In this document: positions 42,973 to 52,809 of the stretch, piece after piece
Layout: every line of letters begins with the position of its first letter
Position numbering within the stretch: the first letter of the stretch is position 1
Assembly: GCA_036263655.1 (NCBI GenBank)
Contig: DATAGP010000056.1
Span: 7,632 to 71,631, forward strand
Reading direction: 5' to 3'
Length of the DNA: 64,000 nt
DNA from: Schlegelella_A sp036263655
Lineage (GTDB): Bacteria > Pseudomonadota > Gammaproteobacteria > Burkholderiales > Burkholderiaceae_C
Position numbers and translations under genes: made by a program
Notes under the pieces: model-generated
Told to the model about the DNA's origin: nothing
Database searches by the model: none
The model's input: only the letters and a program-made list of their open reading frames with translations

Positions 42973-44190
42973 GTGGCCAGCGACACCTTCAGCCTGCGTG
43001 CCATCGCCATCCCGGTGTACGGCCCCTCCTTCCTGTTCGGGCTCGGCGAAGGGGCGATCCTTCCGGTGATCGCGCTCTCGGCGCGTCAGCTCGGCGCGTC
43101 CGTCGCCATGGCCGCGCTGATGGTGACGCTGATCGGCATCGGCTCGCTCGTCACCAACATCCCGGCGTCCATCATCACCACGCGCTACGGCGAGCGCTGG
43201 GCCATCGTCGGCGCGGCGCTCTGGGCCGCGCTCGCCGTGATGCTGTGCGTGCTGGTCGACGACATCTGGGTCTTCGCGACGGGCATCTTCATGGTCGGCA
43301 TGGCCAGCTCGGTGTTCGGGCTCGCGCGCCAGAGCTATCTCACCGAGGTCGTGCCCTTCCACTACCGCGCGCGGGCGCTGTCGACGCTCGGCGGCGTGAT
43401 GCGCATCGGCCTCTTCGTCGGGCCCTTCGTCGCGGCAGGCCTGATCCACGTCATGGGCCTCGCCGGGGCGTACTGGGCCGCCGTCGGTGCGCTGGTCCTC
43501 GCCGCGCTCGTCGCCGCCCGCATGCGCGACCTGCCCGAGCTCCCGCCGCCCGACAGCGGCGCGGACGTTCCCGCGGTCCGCATCGCGCCGACGCTGCGCT
43601 CGGTGGGCAGCGACCACGCCAGGCTGTTCCTCACGCTCGGGGTCGGCATCCTCCTGATCAGCGCCGTGCGCGCGTCGCGGCAGGCGGTCATCCCCCTGTG
43701 GGCCGAGAACATCGGCCTCGACGCCGCCGTGACGTCGCTCATCTACGGCCTCGCCGGCGCCGTCGACATGCTCGTCTTCTATCCGGCCGGCAAGGTGATG
43801 GACCGCAAGGGCCGCAGCTGGGTGGCCGTGCCCTCGATGCTGATCATGGGCACGGCGCTGCTCCTGACGCCGCTCACGCACGGCGCGGGCACGCTGCTGA
43901 TGGCCTCGCTGCTCATCGGCTTCGGCAACGGCATCGGTGCCGGCCTGATCATGACGCTGGGCGCCGACCATTCGCCGGTCGCCGGCAGGGCCCACTTCCT
44001 CGGCCTGTGGCGGCTGATCTCGGACCTCGGCTCGACGGCCGGCCCGGCGGTGCTGTCCGGCGTGACCGCGCTGCTTTCGCTCGCCGCCGGCGTCGCCTGC
44101 ATCGGCCTCCTCGCCTTCACCGCCGCGGCGGCGATGTTCTACTGGATACCGCGCAGCCGGCTGCGCGCGGCGCGGCCGGCTTCCGGCTGA
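42973..44190 (+). CDS. Major facilitator superfamily transporter
   Basis: This 405-residue protein has about twelve membrane helices and an MFS motif A-like loop between helices 2 and 3 (SIITTRYGERW) and again in the second half (PAGKVMDRKGRSW). Start GTG 42973. The substrate is unknown; efflux of a small molecule is typical of this size class. A TAAGCT box at 42931 could be its -10 element. It is convergent with the RraA-like gene. Confidence 0.87.
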   Translation: MASDTFSLRAIAIPVYGPSFLFGLGEGAILPVIALSARQLGASVAMAALMVTLIGIGSLVTNIPASIITTRYGERWAIVGAALWAALAVMLCVLVDDIWVFATGIFMVGMASSVFGLARQSYLTEVVPFHYRARALSTLGGVMRIGLFVGPFVAAGLIHVMGLAGAYWAAVGALVLAALVAARMRDLPELPPPDSGADVPAVRIAPTLRSVGSDHARLFLTLGVGILLISAVRASRQAVIPLWAENIGLDAAVTSLIYGLAGAVDMLVFYPAGKVMDRKGRSWVAVPSMLIMGTALLLTPLTHGAGTLLMASLLIGFGNGIGAGLIMTLGADHSPVAGRAHFLGLWRLISDLGSTAGPAVLSGVTALLSLAAGVACIGLLAFTAAAAMFYWIPRSRLRAARPASG

Positions 44191-44200
44191 GCGACGGCGG

Positions 44201-44929
44201 TCAGCCCTGCGTCTTGACCCAGGCGTCGTAGCGCGCCTGCGTCGCCTCGTTCGGCGGGTAGAGGCCCGGCAGCGGCACGCCGGCTTCGACTTCGCCGACG
44301 ACCCAGGCCTCGTAGCGCTCCTGCTCGATCGAGGACTCCACCACGGCGTCGAGCAGCGCCGCCGGAACGACCACCGCGCCGTCGCCGTCGGCGACGATCA
44401 CGTCGTTCGGGAACACCGCCACGCCGCCGCAGGCGACGGGCTCCTGCCAGCCGACGAAGGTGAGCCCGTTCACCGACGCCGGCGCCGCGGCGCCGCTGCA
44501 CCAGACCGGCAAGCCGGTGCCGAGCACGCCGGCGAGATCGCGCACGACGCCGTCGGTGACGAGCGCGGCGACCTGGCGCTTCTGCATCCGGGCGCAGAGG
44601 ATGTCGCCGAAGATGCCGGCGTCGGCGACGCCCATCGCATCGACGACGGTGATGACCCCGGCAGGCATGGCCTCGATCGCCGCCCGCGTCGAGATCGGCG
44701 CGCCCCAGGACGCCGGCGTGGCGAGGTCCTCGCGGGCGGGAACGAAGCGCAGCGTGAAGGCGCGCCCGACGCGGCGCTGCGGCAGCCCCGCCTGCAGCGG
44801 CCGGGCGCCGCGGATCCACACGTTGCGCAGTCCCTTCTTGAGGAGCACGGTGGTGAGGGTCGCCGTGGCCACGCCCTGCAAGGCGGCGATGGTGGCGGCG
44901 GCGAGCGGCTGGACTTCGGTGTTCGTCAT
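44201..44929 (-). CDS. RraA-family protein (HMG/CHA aldolase or RNase E regulator-like)
   Basis: This 242-residue protein shows the RraA fold: VTDGVVRDLAGVLGTGLPVW with the Arg-Asp pair that binds metal and substrate in 4-hydroxy-4-methyl-2-oxoglutarate aldolases, and VIVADGDGAVVVPAA near the C-terminus. With the pair present, an aldolase or oxaloacetate decarboxylase activity is more likely than pure RNase E inhibition. ATG 44929. Confidence 0.82.
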   Translation of the reverse strand: MTNTEVQPLAAATIAALQGVATATLTTVLLKKGLRNVWIRGARPLQAGLPQRRVGRAFTLRFVPAREDLATPASWGAPISTRAAIEAMPAGVITVVDAMGVADAGIFGDILCARMQKRQVAALVTDGVVRDLAGVLGTGLPVWCSGAAAPASVNGLTFVGWQEPVACGGVAVFPNDVIVADGDGAVVVPAALLDAVVESSIEQERYEAWVVGEVEAGVPLPGLYPPNEATQARYDAWVKTQG

Positions 44930-45005
44930 GGCGTCAGGATAGCGTCGCCGGCGGGCGATGCGCTTGGGCTGTCGCGCTCATGCGCACGGTGCTGCCCTCG
45001 CCGGC

Positions 45006-45821
45006 TCAGACCTTGAAGTACGCGACCTGCGAGGTCGTCGCGAGCAGCTGCCCGGCGGCGCCGTACAGCTCCGCCGTCTGGTCGCAGAAGCTGCGGTGGA
45101 AGACGTGCGCATCGGCGACGGCGGCGAGCGGTGCCGTGCCGTGCTCCGCAAGCTCCGTGGCCGAGGCGTGGAAGTAGGTGGTCATCGAAATCGTGCCGAA
45201 CGGCGGGAAGCGGCCGATGACCTGGAAGATGCGCCCGAAGAACGCGTCGCTCATCGCCGCCAGCGACAGGAAGTCGAGCGGGCGCGGCTCGGCGTCGCGC
45301 AGCCAGAGCACGGAGCGCGGGCTGTGCGGCGGCTCGGGAACGGTGTCGCTGAGGGCGAGGCTGCCTTCGGCGAAGCGGAACTCGTACTGGGCCACCCACG
45401 ACAGCGAGCCTCGCGTCGGGAACGGCGGCGTCGTCTCCCAGGGCGGCAGGACGGGCGGCGTGGACACACGATGGCTCCAGGTGTCGCAGCGCGCCGCCGT
45501 GACGATGCTCGCCGTCAGGACGGGATCGCCGCTCGCGCCTTGCGTGAACTCCACCTGCCAGTGCTGGCTCGACCGGTTGGCGCGCGCGCGCCGGGTATGC
45601 ACCGCGAACTCGCCCCGCGTGATCGGCGCGCAGAAGTTGACGGTGAGCGCCAGCGGATCGCCTTCCCGGTCCGGACGCTCGAGAACTGCGCGGAGAGCCG
45701 CGGCGGCCGAGACACCGCCGAAAGGGCTGATGAAGGTCCAGTAGGCGTCGCTCGTGCGCGCGGTGCGGACGGCGTCGGCGGCGGCGCCGTGGAGCGCGGT
45801 GGCAAGGTCGAGGGGGTGCAT
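45006..45821 (-). CDS. Acyl-CoA thioesterase-like (TesB-type double hotdog) protein
   Basis: This 271-residue protein fits the double-hotdog thioesterase family: FGGVSAAAALRAVLE in the first half and HVFHRSFCDQTAELYG plus SQVAYFKV in the second, where TesB-type catalytic residues sit. It should hydrolyse acyl-CoA esters. ATG 45821. It is divergent from the dipeptide-type transporter operon. Confidence 0.82.
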   Translation of the reverse strand: MHPLDLATALHGAAADAVRTARTSDAYWTFISPFGGVSAAAALRAVLERPDREGDPLALTVNFCAPITRGEFAVHTRRARANRSSQHWQVEFTQGASGDPVLTASIVTAARCDTWSHRVSTPPVLPPWETTPPFPTRGSLSWVAQYEFRFAEGSLALSDTVPEPPHSPRSVLWLRDAEPRPLDFLSLAAMSDAFFGRIFQVIGRFPPFGTISMTTYFHASATELAEHGTAPLAAVADAHVFHRSFCDQTAELYGAAGQLLATTSQVAYFKV

Positions 45822-45897
45822 GACGCTCGTGGAGGTTGGCCGGAATCTTGCGTGCCCTCCCGGGCCTTACCCGTATAGGCGGCGGCAAGCCAATCGC

Positions 45898-45903
45898 TAG
45901 GAT
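45898..45903 (+). promoter_or_regulatory. -10-like box before the dipeptide-type transporter operon
   Basis: TAGGAT at 45898-45903 would start transcription near 45910. The leader ends in AGGAGG (45955-45960), a strong ribosome-binding site for ATG 45967. Confidence 0.4.
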
Positions 45904-45966
45904 CGCCATTTTGAAGCCGGCCCGGCGCATCGTCGCCGCTCTGCCCCGACACCCAGGAGGTTCACC

Positions 45967-47757
45967 ATGAAGGAACGTGATCTGCGCGACCTGATCGAGA
46001 AGGTGCGCGACGGCCGGCTGCCGCGCCGCAGCTTCATCCAGCGAATGGTCGGACTGGGACTGACCGCGCCCTTCGCCAACGTGATGCTGCTCAACGAGGG
46101 CATCGCGCAGACCGTGACGGGTGTTCCCTACAAGGGTACGAAGCGCGGCGGCGGCGGCACGCTGAAGCTCATCTGGTGGCAGGGTGCGGTGCACCTGCAG
46201 CCCCACTTCGCCGGCGGCACGAAGGAGCAGGACGCGACCCGCATCTTCTACGAGGCGCTGGCCGGCTGGGACAGCGACGGCAACATGATCCCGGCGCTGG
46301 CCGCGGAGATCCCGAGCCGCGCCAACGGCGGCGTCTCGGCCGACGGCACACAGGTCACGTGGAAGCTGAAGCGCAACGTCACCTGGCACGACGGCCGGCC
46401 ATTCACCGCCGACGACGTCCTCTTCACCGGCGCCTACGCCGGCGATCCGGCGAGCGCCACGGTCACGGTCGCGGTCTACAAGGACATCAAGGTCGAGAAG
46501 GTCGACTCGCACACGGTTCGCGTTACGTTCCCGAAGCCGACGCCGTTCTGGGCCGAGCCTTTCGTCGGCAGCACCGGGATGATCCTGCCCAAGCACGTGT
46601 TCGAGCCGTTCATGGGCGCCAAGAGCCGCGAGGCCCCGGCGAACGTCCGGCCGGTGGGCACCGGCCCGTACAAGATCAACGACTTCAAGCCCGGCGACAT
46701 GATTCGGGCCGACGCCTACGCCGGCTACCACGTGCCAAACCAGCCGTTCTTCGACGCCATCGAGCTGAAGGGCGGCGGCGACGCGCTCAGCGCGGCGCGC
46801 TCGGTGCTGCAGACCGGCGAGTTCGACTACGCCTGGAACCTGGCGGTCGAGGACGAGATCCTCAAGCGCCTGGAGGGCGCCGGCAAGGGCAAGCTGGTGT
46901 TCCTCGTCGGCAGCGACATCGAGTTCATCTCGCTCAACGTCAGCGACCCGTGGAAGGAGGTCGACGGCGAGCGCGGCAGCGCCAAGAGCAAGCACCCTGC
47001 GTTCAGCGACAAGGCGGTGCGCGACGCGATGGCGCTGCTGGTCGACCGCAAGGGCGTCCAGGACTTCATCTACGGCCGCGGCGGCGTCGCGACCAGCAAC
47101 TTCCTGAACAACCCGTCGCGCTACCGCAGCCCGAACACGTCTTACGAGTTCAACGTCGACAAGGCCAACCAGATCCTCGACGGCGCCGGCTGGCGCCGCG
47201 GCAGCGACGGCATCCGCGCCAAGGGCGACGTCAAGCTGAAGTTCGTGTTCCAGACCAGCGTCAGCCAGCCGCGCCAGAAGACGCAGGCGATCGTCAAGGA
47301 TGCCTGCACCAAGGCCGGCATCGACCTGGAGCTGAAGAGCGTCACCGCGGCGGTGTTCTTCGGCAGCGACGTCGCCAATCCGGACACGTATCAGAAGTTC
47401 TGGTGCGACGTCCAGATGTACACGACGACGATGACGCAGCCCGACCCGCAGATCTTCATGGAGCAGTTCACCACGGACCAGATCGCGCAGAAGGCGAACA
47501 AGTGGGCCAGCCGCAACCTGGTGCGCTGGAGCAACGCCGAGTACGACGCCACGTTCAAGGCGGCGCAGGTCGAGTTCGACGCCGTCAAGCGCGCTGCCAT
47601 GTTCATCAAGATGAACGACCTGGTCGTCAACGACAAGCACGTGATCCCGCTGTTCGCGCGGCCGCGCCCGCGCGGCTTCGTGACCAAGCTGGTGGCGCAT
47701 CCTTCGGCATGGGACAACGACACCTGGGCGTTGGGTTTCTGGAGTCGTGACGCCTGA
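45967..47757 (+). CDS. Tat-exported family 5 solute-binding protein of a dipeptide-type ABC transporter
   Basis: This 596-residue SBP_bac_5 protein has a twin-arginine signal (RRSFIQ at 20-25) instead of a Sec signal, suggesting folded export. Domain hallmarks include TWKLKRNVTWHDGRPFTADDV and GTGPYKINDFKPGDM, each in part. It has an excellent AGGAGG ribosome-binding site and begins a five-gene operon with two permeases and two ATPases. Ligand not determined; peptides, opines or glycosides are all known for the family. Confidence 0.9.
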   Translation: MKERDLRDLIEKVRDGRLPRRSFIQRMVGLGLTAPFANVMLLNEGIAQTVTGVPYKGTKRGGGGTLKLIWWQGAVHLQPHFAGGTKEQDATRIFYEALAGWDSDGNMIPALAAEIPSRANGGVSADGTQVTWKLKRNVTWHDGRPFTADDVLFTGAYAGDPASATVTVAVYKDIKVEKVDSHTVRVTFPKPTPFWAEPFVGSTGMILPKHVFEPFMGAKSREAPANVRPVGTGPYKINDFKPGDMIRADAYAGYHVPNQPFFDAIELKGGGDALSAARSVLQTGEFDYAWNLAVEDEILKRLEGAGKGKLVFLVGSDIEFISLNVSDPWKEVDGERGSAKSKHPAFSDKAVRDAMALLVDRKGVQDFIYGRGGVATSNFLNNPSRYRSPNTSYEFNVDKANQILDGAGWRRGSDGIRAKGDVKLKFVFQTSVSQPRQKTQAIVKDACTKAGIDLELKSVTAAVFFGSDVANPDTYQKFWCDVQMYTTTMTQPDPQIFMEQFTTDQIAQKANKWASRNLVRWSNAEYDATFKAAQVEFDAVKRAAMFIKMNDLVVNDKHVIPLFARPRPRGFVTKLVAHPSAWDNDTWALGFWSRDA

Positions 47758-47776
47758 CGCACGCGGCTGACGCCCC

Positions 47777-48736
47777 TTGTTCAACTACATCGCGCGCCGG
47801 CTGCTGATCGCGCTGCCCAGCCTGCTGGGCATCAGCCTGATCCTGTTCACGGTGCTGGCGCTGGCGCCGGGTGACCCGTTCGAGGATCTGGCGCAGAACC
47901 CGAACGTTCCGCCCGAGGTGCGCGCCGCGCTTCGGGCGCAGTTCGGCCTCGACGACCCGGTGTGGCAGCGCTACTTCCACTGGCTCGTCAACATGCTGCA
48001 GGGCGACTGGGGGTTCTCGTTCGTCAGCCGAATCGACGTCGACACGCTGGTCTGGCAGCGGCTGCCGGTGACGATCGCCGTCATCGGGCTGTCGCAGCTG
48101 CTGGCGCTGGCGGTGGCGCTGCCGGTCGGCGTGCTCGCCGCGGTCAAGCCTTACTCGTGGTTCGACCGCATCGCCAGCACCTTCGCCTTCATCGGCTTCA
48201 GCCTGCCGACGTTCTTCACCGGCGTGCTGTTCATCCTGTTCTTCAGCATCTACCTCGGCTGGCTGCCGTTCGTCTATCGCGCCGACCTGTCAGAGACCGG
48301 CTGGGCCTGGTGGGTGGCGCAGTTCAGGCAGTCGATCATGCCGATCACGGTGCTCGGGCTGTTCCAGGCGGCGAGCTGGATGCGCTACGTGCGCTCGAGC
48401 GTGCTCGACGTCGTTCGCCTCGACTACGTGACCACGGCGCGCAGCAAGGGCCTCGCGGAGCGCGTCGTCATCAACAAGCACGTGGTCCGCAACGCGCTGA
48501 TCCCCGTCGTGACGCTGGTCGCGCTGCAGATGCCGGCGGTGTTCGGCGGCGCCATCGTCACCGAGCAGATCTTCCGCATTCCCGGCATCGGCAGCCTGCT
48601 GATCGACGCCATCCTGCGCAACGACACGCCGGTCATCATGGCCGTGACCTTCGTCTTCGCGACCCTGGTGATCGTGTTCAACCTGGTCGCCGACATCGTC
48701 TATGGATGGCTCGATCCCCGCATCTCCTACCGCTGA
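47777..48736 (+). CDS. DppB-type ABC transporter permease
   Basis: This 319-residue inner-membrane permease begins at TTG 47777 with FNYIARRLLIALPSLLGISL, the typical DppB N-terminus. It has six helices and the EAA loop VTTARSKGLAERVVINKHV, with RNALIPVVTL following. TTG is used because no ATG or GTG lies near, and the distance from the binding-protein stop is 19 bases. Confidence 0.9.
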   Translation: MFNYIARRLLIALPSLLGISLILFTVLALAPGDPFEDLAQNPNVPPEVRAALRAQFGLDDPVWQRYFHWLVNMLQGDWGFSFVSRIDVDTLVWQRLPVTIAVIGLSQLLALAVALPVGVLAAVKPYSWFDRIASTFAFIGFSLPTFFTGVLFILFFSIYLGWLPFVYRADLSETGWAWWVAQFRQSIMPITVLGLFQAASWMRYVRSSVLDVVRLDYVTTARSKGLAERVVINKHVVRNALIPVVTLVALQMPAVFGGAIVTEQIFRIPGIGSLLIDAILRNDTPVIMAVTFVFATLVIVFNLVADIVYGWLDPRISYR

Positions 48737-49652
48737 AGCAGCGCTGACGGCTGCTCCGGTCGTGCCGCCGCGCAGGGCGCGCGGGCCGTGGGCCGAGGCC
48801 TGGCACCGCTTCAAGCGGCACCGCCTCGCGTACTGGAGCCTGTTCGTGCTGAGCGCGCTGGTGCTGGCGGTGCTGCTGGGGCCGCTGGTCTACAAGGTCG
48901 GCATCAACGACATCGACTTCCAGGCGCGCCTGGCCGGCCCGAGCGCCAAGCATCCGCTGGGCACCGACGACCTCGGGCGCGACATCCTGGCGCGCGTTCT
49001 GTACGGCGGCCGCATCTCACTCGCCGTCGGCCTGGCGGCGATGCTGATGGCGATCACCGTCGGCGTGCTGATCGGCGCCCTGGCCGGCATCGCGCGCGGC
49101 TGGCTCGACGCAGCGCTGATGTGGGTCACCGACCTGTTCCTCAGCCTGCCGCAGCTGCCCCTGCTGCTGCTGCTGATCTTCCTCTTTCGCGAGCCGCTGA
49201 AGCAGATGTTCGGGCTCGAGGTCGGCATCTTCATCCTCATCGTGCTGGTGATCGGCGGCTTCCGCTGGATGCCCGTGGCGCGGCTGGTGCGCGCGCAGTT
49301 CTTCAGCCTGCGCGAGAAGGAATTCGTCGAGGCGGCGCGCGCCCTGGGGGCCAGCACGAGCCGGCAGGTGCTGCGCCATATCCTGCCCAACAGCCTCGGG
49401 CCCGTGATCGTGGCGGCGTCGATCGATGTCGCCGCGGCGATCATCGCGGAGAGCACGCTGTCGTTCCTCGGCCTGGGCTTCCCGCCCGACATTCCCACCT
49501 GGGGGCGCATCCTCTACGACGGCCGCGACTACATGGATCTGGCGGTGCACTGGGCGCTGTTCCCGGGGCTCGCGATCTTCCTCACCGTGCTGACCATCAA
49601 CTTCATCGGCGACGGCCTGCGCGACGCCCTCGACCCCCGAAGAGTGCTCTGA
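48702..49652 (+). CDS. DppC-type ABC transporter permease
   Basis: This 316-residue permease has the DppC signature HPLGTDDLGRDILARVLYGGR after its first helix and the EAA loop FVEAARALGASTSRQVLRHI. Start ATG 48702 overlaps the DppB gene by 35 bases. It pairs with DppB to form the channel. Confidence 0.9.
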   Translation: MDGSIPASPTAEAALTAAPVVPPRRARGPWAEAWHRFKRHRLAYWSLFVLSALVLAVLLGPLVYKVGINDIDFQARLAGPSAKHPLGTDDLGRDILARVLYGGRISLAVGLAAMLMAITVGVLIGALAGIARGWLDAALMWVTDLFLSLPQLPLLLLLIFLFREPLKQMFGLEVGIFILIVLVIGGFRWMPVARLVRAQFFSLREKEFVEAARALGASTSRQVLRHILPNSLGPVIVAASIDVAAAIIAESTLSFLGLGFPPDIPTWGRILYDGRDYMDLAVHWALFPGLAIFLTVLTINFIGDGLRDALDPRRVL

Positions 49653-50650
<998 letters not shown>

Positions 50651-50654
<4 letters not shown>

Positions 50655-51631
50655 ACGGCCCGCTGCTGAGCGTCAAGGACCTCGTCAAGCGCTTCCCCCT
50701 CAAAGGCGGATGGCTCAACCGCGAGGTCGAGAGCGTGCATGCCGTCAGCGGCGTCAGCTTCGACCTGCAGGCGGGCGAGACCCTCGGCCTCGTCGGCGAG
50801 TCGGGCTGCGGCAAGAGCACGACCGGGCGATGCATCCTGCGCCTGATCGAGCCGACCTCGGGCGAGGTGTGGTTCGAAGGCAAGGACGTGACCCGTGCCG
50901 GCGTCGACGAACTGCGCGCGCTCGCGCGCGACATGCAGATCATCTTCCAGGACCCGTACGCGTCACTGAACCCGCGCATGACCGTCGCGGCGATCGTCGG
51001 CGAAGCGCTCACCATTCACAAGCTGACGCGCGACCGGGCCGAGTTCGAGGCGCGCATCGTCGCGCTCCTGGAAACCGTCGGCCTGTCGCCCGACCACATG
51101 CGGCGCTACCCGCACGAGTTCTCGGGCGGGCAGCGGCAGCGCATCGGCATCGCCCGGGCCCTGGCCGTCGATCCGAAGCTCATCGTCTGCGACGAGGCGG
51201 TCTCGGCGCTCGACGTCTCGATCCAGGCGCAGGTCATCAACCTCCTCGAGGACCTGCAGCAGCAGTTCAACCTCACGTACATCTTCATCGCCCACGACCT
51301 GTCGGTGGTCGAGCACATCAGCGACCGGGTGGCCGTGATGTACCTCGGCCGCATCGTCGAGCTCGCTTCGGCGAGGACGCTCTACACCCAGCCGCTGCAC
51401 CCGTACACGGAAGCGCTGCTGGCGGCGGTGCCGATCCCCGACCCGAAGATCAAGCGCAAGCGCATCCCGCTGCAGGGCGACGTGCCGAGCCCGATCCGGC
51501 CGCCGTCGGGCTGTCACTTCCATACGCGCTGCCCGATCGCGCAGTTTCCGATCTGCAGCACCGAGATGCCGCCGCTCGTCCCGAGCAGCGAAGGGCATTC
51601 GGTGGCCTGCCACTTTCGTGGCCGGAAGTAG
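50651..51631 (+). CDS. DppF-type ABC transporter ATPase
   Basis: This 326-residue ATPase has Walker A GESGCGKST, signature FSGGQRQR, Walker B LIVCDEAVSALD and switch His in IAHDLSVV, with the C-terminal cysteine-containing oligo_HPY domain. ATG 50651 overlaps the DppD stop (ATGA). It closes the operon. Confidence 0.92.
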
Positions 51632-51655
51632 CCGCGCGACGTCGGCCGGAGTGCT

Positions 51656-51779
51656 TCATCCGAACACGCGGTCGGCGCGCAGCAGCACCGAGCGGGGCAC
51701 GCTGATACCGAGCGTCCGCGCGGTCTTCATGTTGATCGCCAGTTCGAACGTCGTCGCCTGCTCGATCGGCATCTCGGCC
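51656..51779 (-). pseudogene. 3' remnant of a duplicated ABC_sub_bind gene
   Basis: Read leftward, about 41 codons ending in TGA at 51656 encode EMPIEQATTFELAINMKTAR and then LGISVPRSVLLRADRV. This parallels EIPIEQPTSFELFINLKTAK and FGVRIPQALLARADRV at the end of the intact neighbour. It begins within three bases of that gene's stop but in another frame. It is the tail of a former tandem paralogue, the rest of which was lost. Confidence 0.75.
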
Positions 51780-51780
51780 C

Positions 51781-52767
51781 TCACTCGATCACGCGATCGG
51801 CCCTGGCCAGCAGCGCCTGCGGGATCCTGACGCCGAACGCCTTGGCGGTCTTGAGATTGATGAACAGCTCGAAGCTGGTCGGCTGCTCGATCGGGATCTC
51901 CGCGGGGTTCGCGCCGTTCAGGATGCGGGCCGCGATCTGGCCGGCCCGCCGAAAGCTCGCCGGAAGGTTCGAGCCGTAAGAGAAGAGCGTTCCCATCAGC
52001 GCGCCCTCCCAGCTGCCGCCTGCGAACGGCAGGCGCATGCGGACCGATTCGCTGACGGTGAAGACCCGCTGGCTGAAGATGACCGGCGACGGCGGGGCCA
52101 GGAGGCCGTCCGGAGGGTTGCGCGCCATGTCCGCAAAGGCCCGCTCGATCGCGGCCTTGTCCGCCACCGGGTAGGTCTGCACCTGGACCTGCATCGCCCG
52201 CGCGACTTCGCGCACGTGTCGCTCGCTGTCCATCGCCGATGCATCCTGCGGATCGACGAGCATCGCGACACGCTTCATCCTCGGATAGATCTCGTGCAGG
52301 ATCTCCAGCTGCTTGCCCATCAGCTGGTCATACAGGTTGGCAATGCCGGTGACATTGCCGCCCGGCCGTGCCAGGCTTTGCGCCAGCCCGGCCCCGACAG
52401 GGTCGCTGGAAACCAGGAGCACGATGGGGATCCTGCTCGTCTTGCGCTTCATGAGAGCGGCCACCTGCTCGCCGCCGGCGAGCAGGTCCGGCTTCAGCGT
52501 CAGCAGTTCGTCGACGGCCGCCGGGATGCGCGAGGTGTCGCCCGCGCAGTGGCGGACCTCGTAGACGAGGTTGCGTCCGACCTCGTAGCCGGACTCGCGC
52601 AGGCCACCGACGAACGCGTCGTCGAAAGGACGCACGAACGCAATGTCGGCGACGTAGACGGAGCCGACGCGCGCGATGCGTCCTGTCGGCTGAGCTCGCA
52701 GGATCGACGCCGTCGCGAGGAGCGGCGTGGCGGCGATCAGCAATCTGCGGCGATCCACGCGGCCCAT
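51781..52767 (-). CDS. ABC_sub_bind (TrpX-like) periplasmic binding protein
   Basis: This 328-residue protein has an N-terminal signal with RRR and LLIAATPLLATASILRAQ, then a type I binding fold with GLRESGYEVGRNLVYEVR and AQSLARPGGNVTGIANL, typical of the ABC_sub_bind family. It follows the hybrid histidine kinase gene by 42 bases on the same strand and has no permease. It may present a ligand to the kinase. The gene's tail has a degenerate duplicate downstream (51656-51779). Confidence 0.85.
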   Translation of the reverse strand: MGRVDRRRLLIAATPLLATASILRAQPTGRIARVGSVYVADIAFVRPFDDAFVGGLRESGYEVGRNLVYEVRHCAGDTSRIPAAVDELLTLKPDLLAGGEQVAALMKRKTSRIPIVLLVSSDPVGAGLAQSLARPGGNVTGIANLYDQLMGKQLEILHEIYPRMKRVAMLVDPQDASAMDSERHVREVARAMQVQVQTYPVADKAAIERAFADMARNPPDGLLAPPSPVIFSQRVFTVSESVRMRLPFAGGSWEGALMGTLFSYGSNLPASFRRAGQIAARILNGANPAEIPIEQPTSFELFINLKTAKAFGVRIPQALLARADRVIE

Positions 52768-52809
52768 GATCCTCCCCGACGTGCCCTCGGGAAGTCTAAG
52801 CGGCGGATC

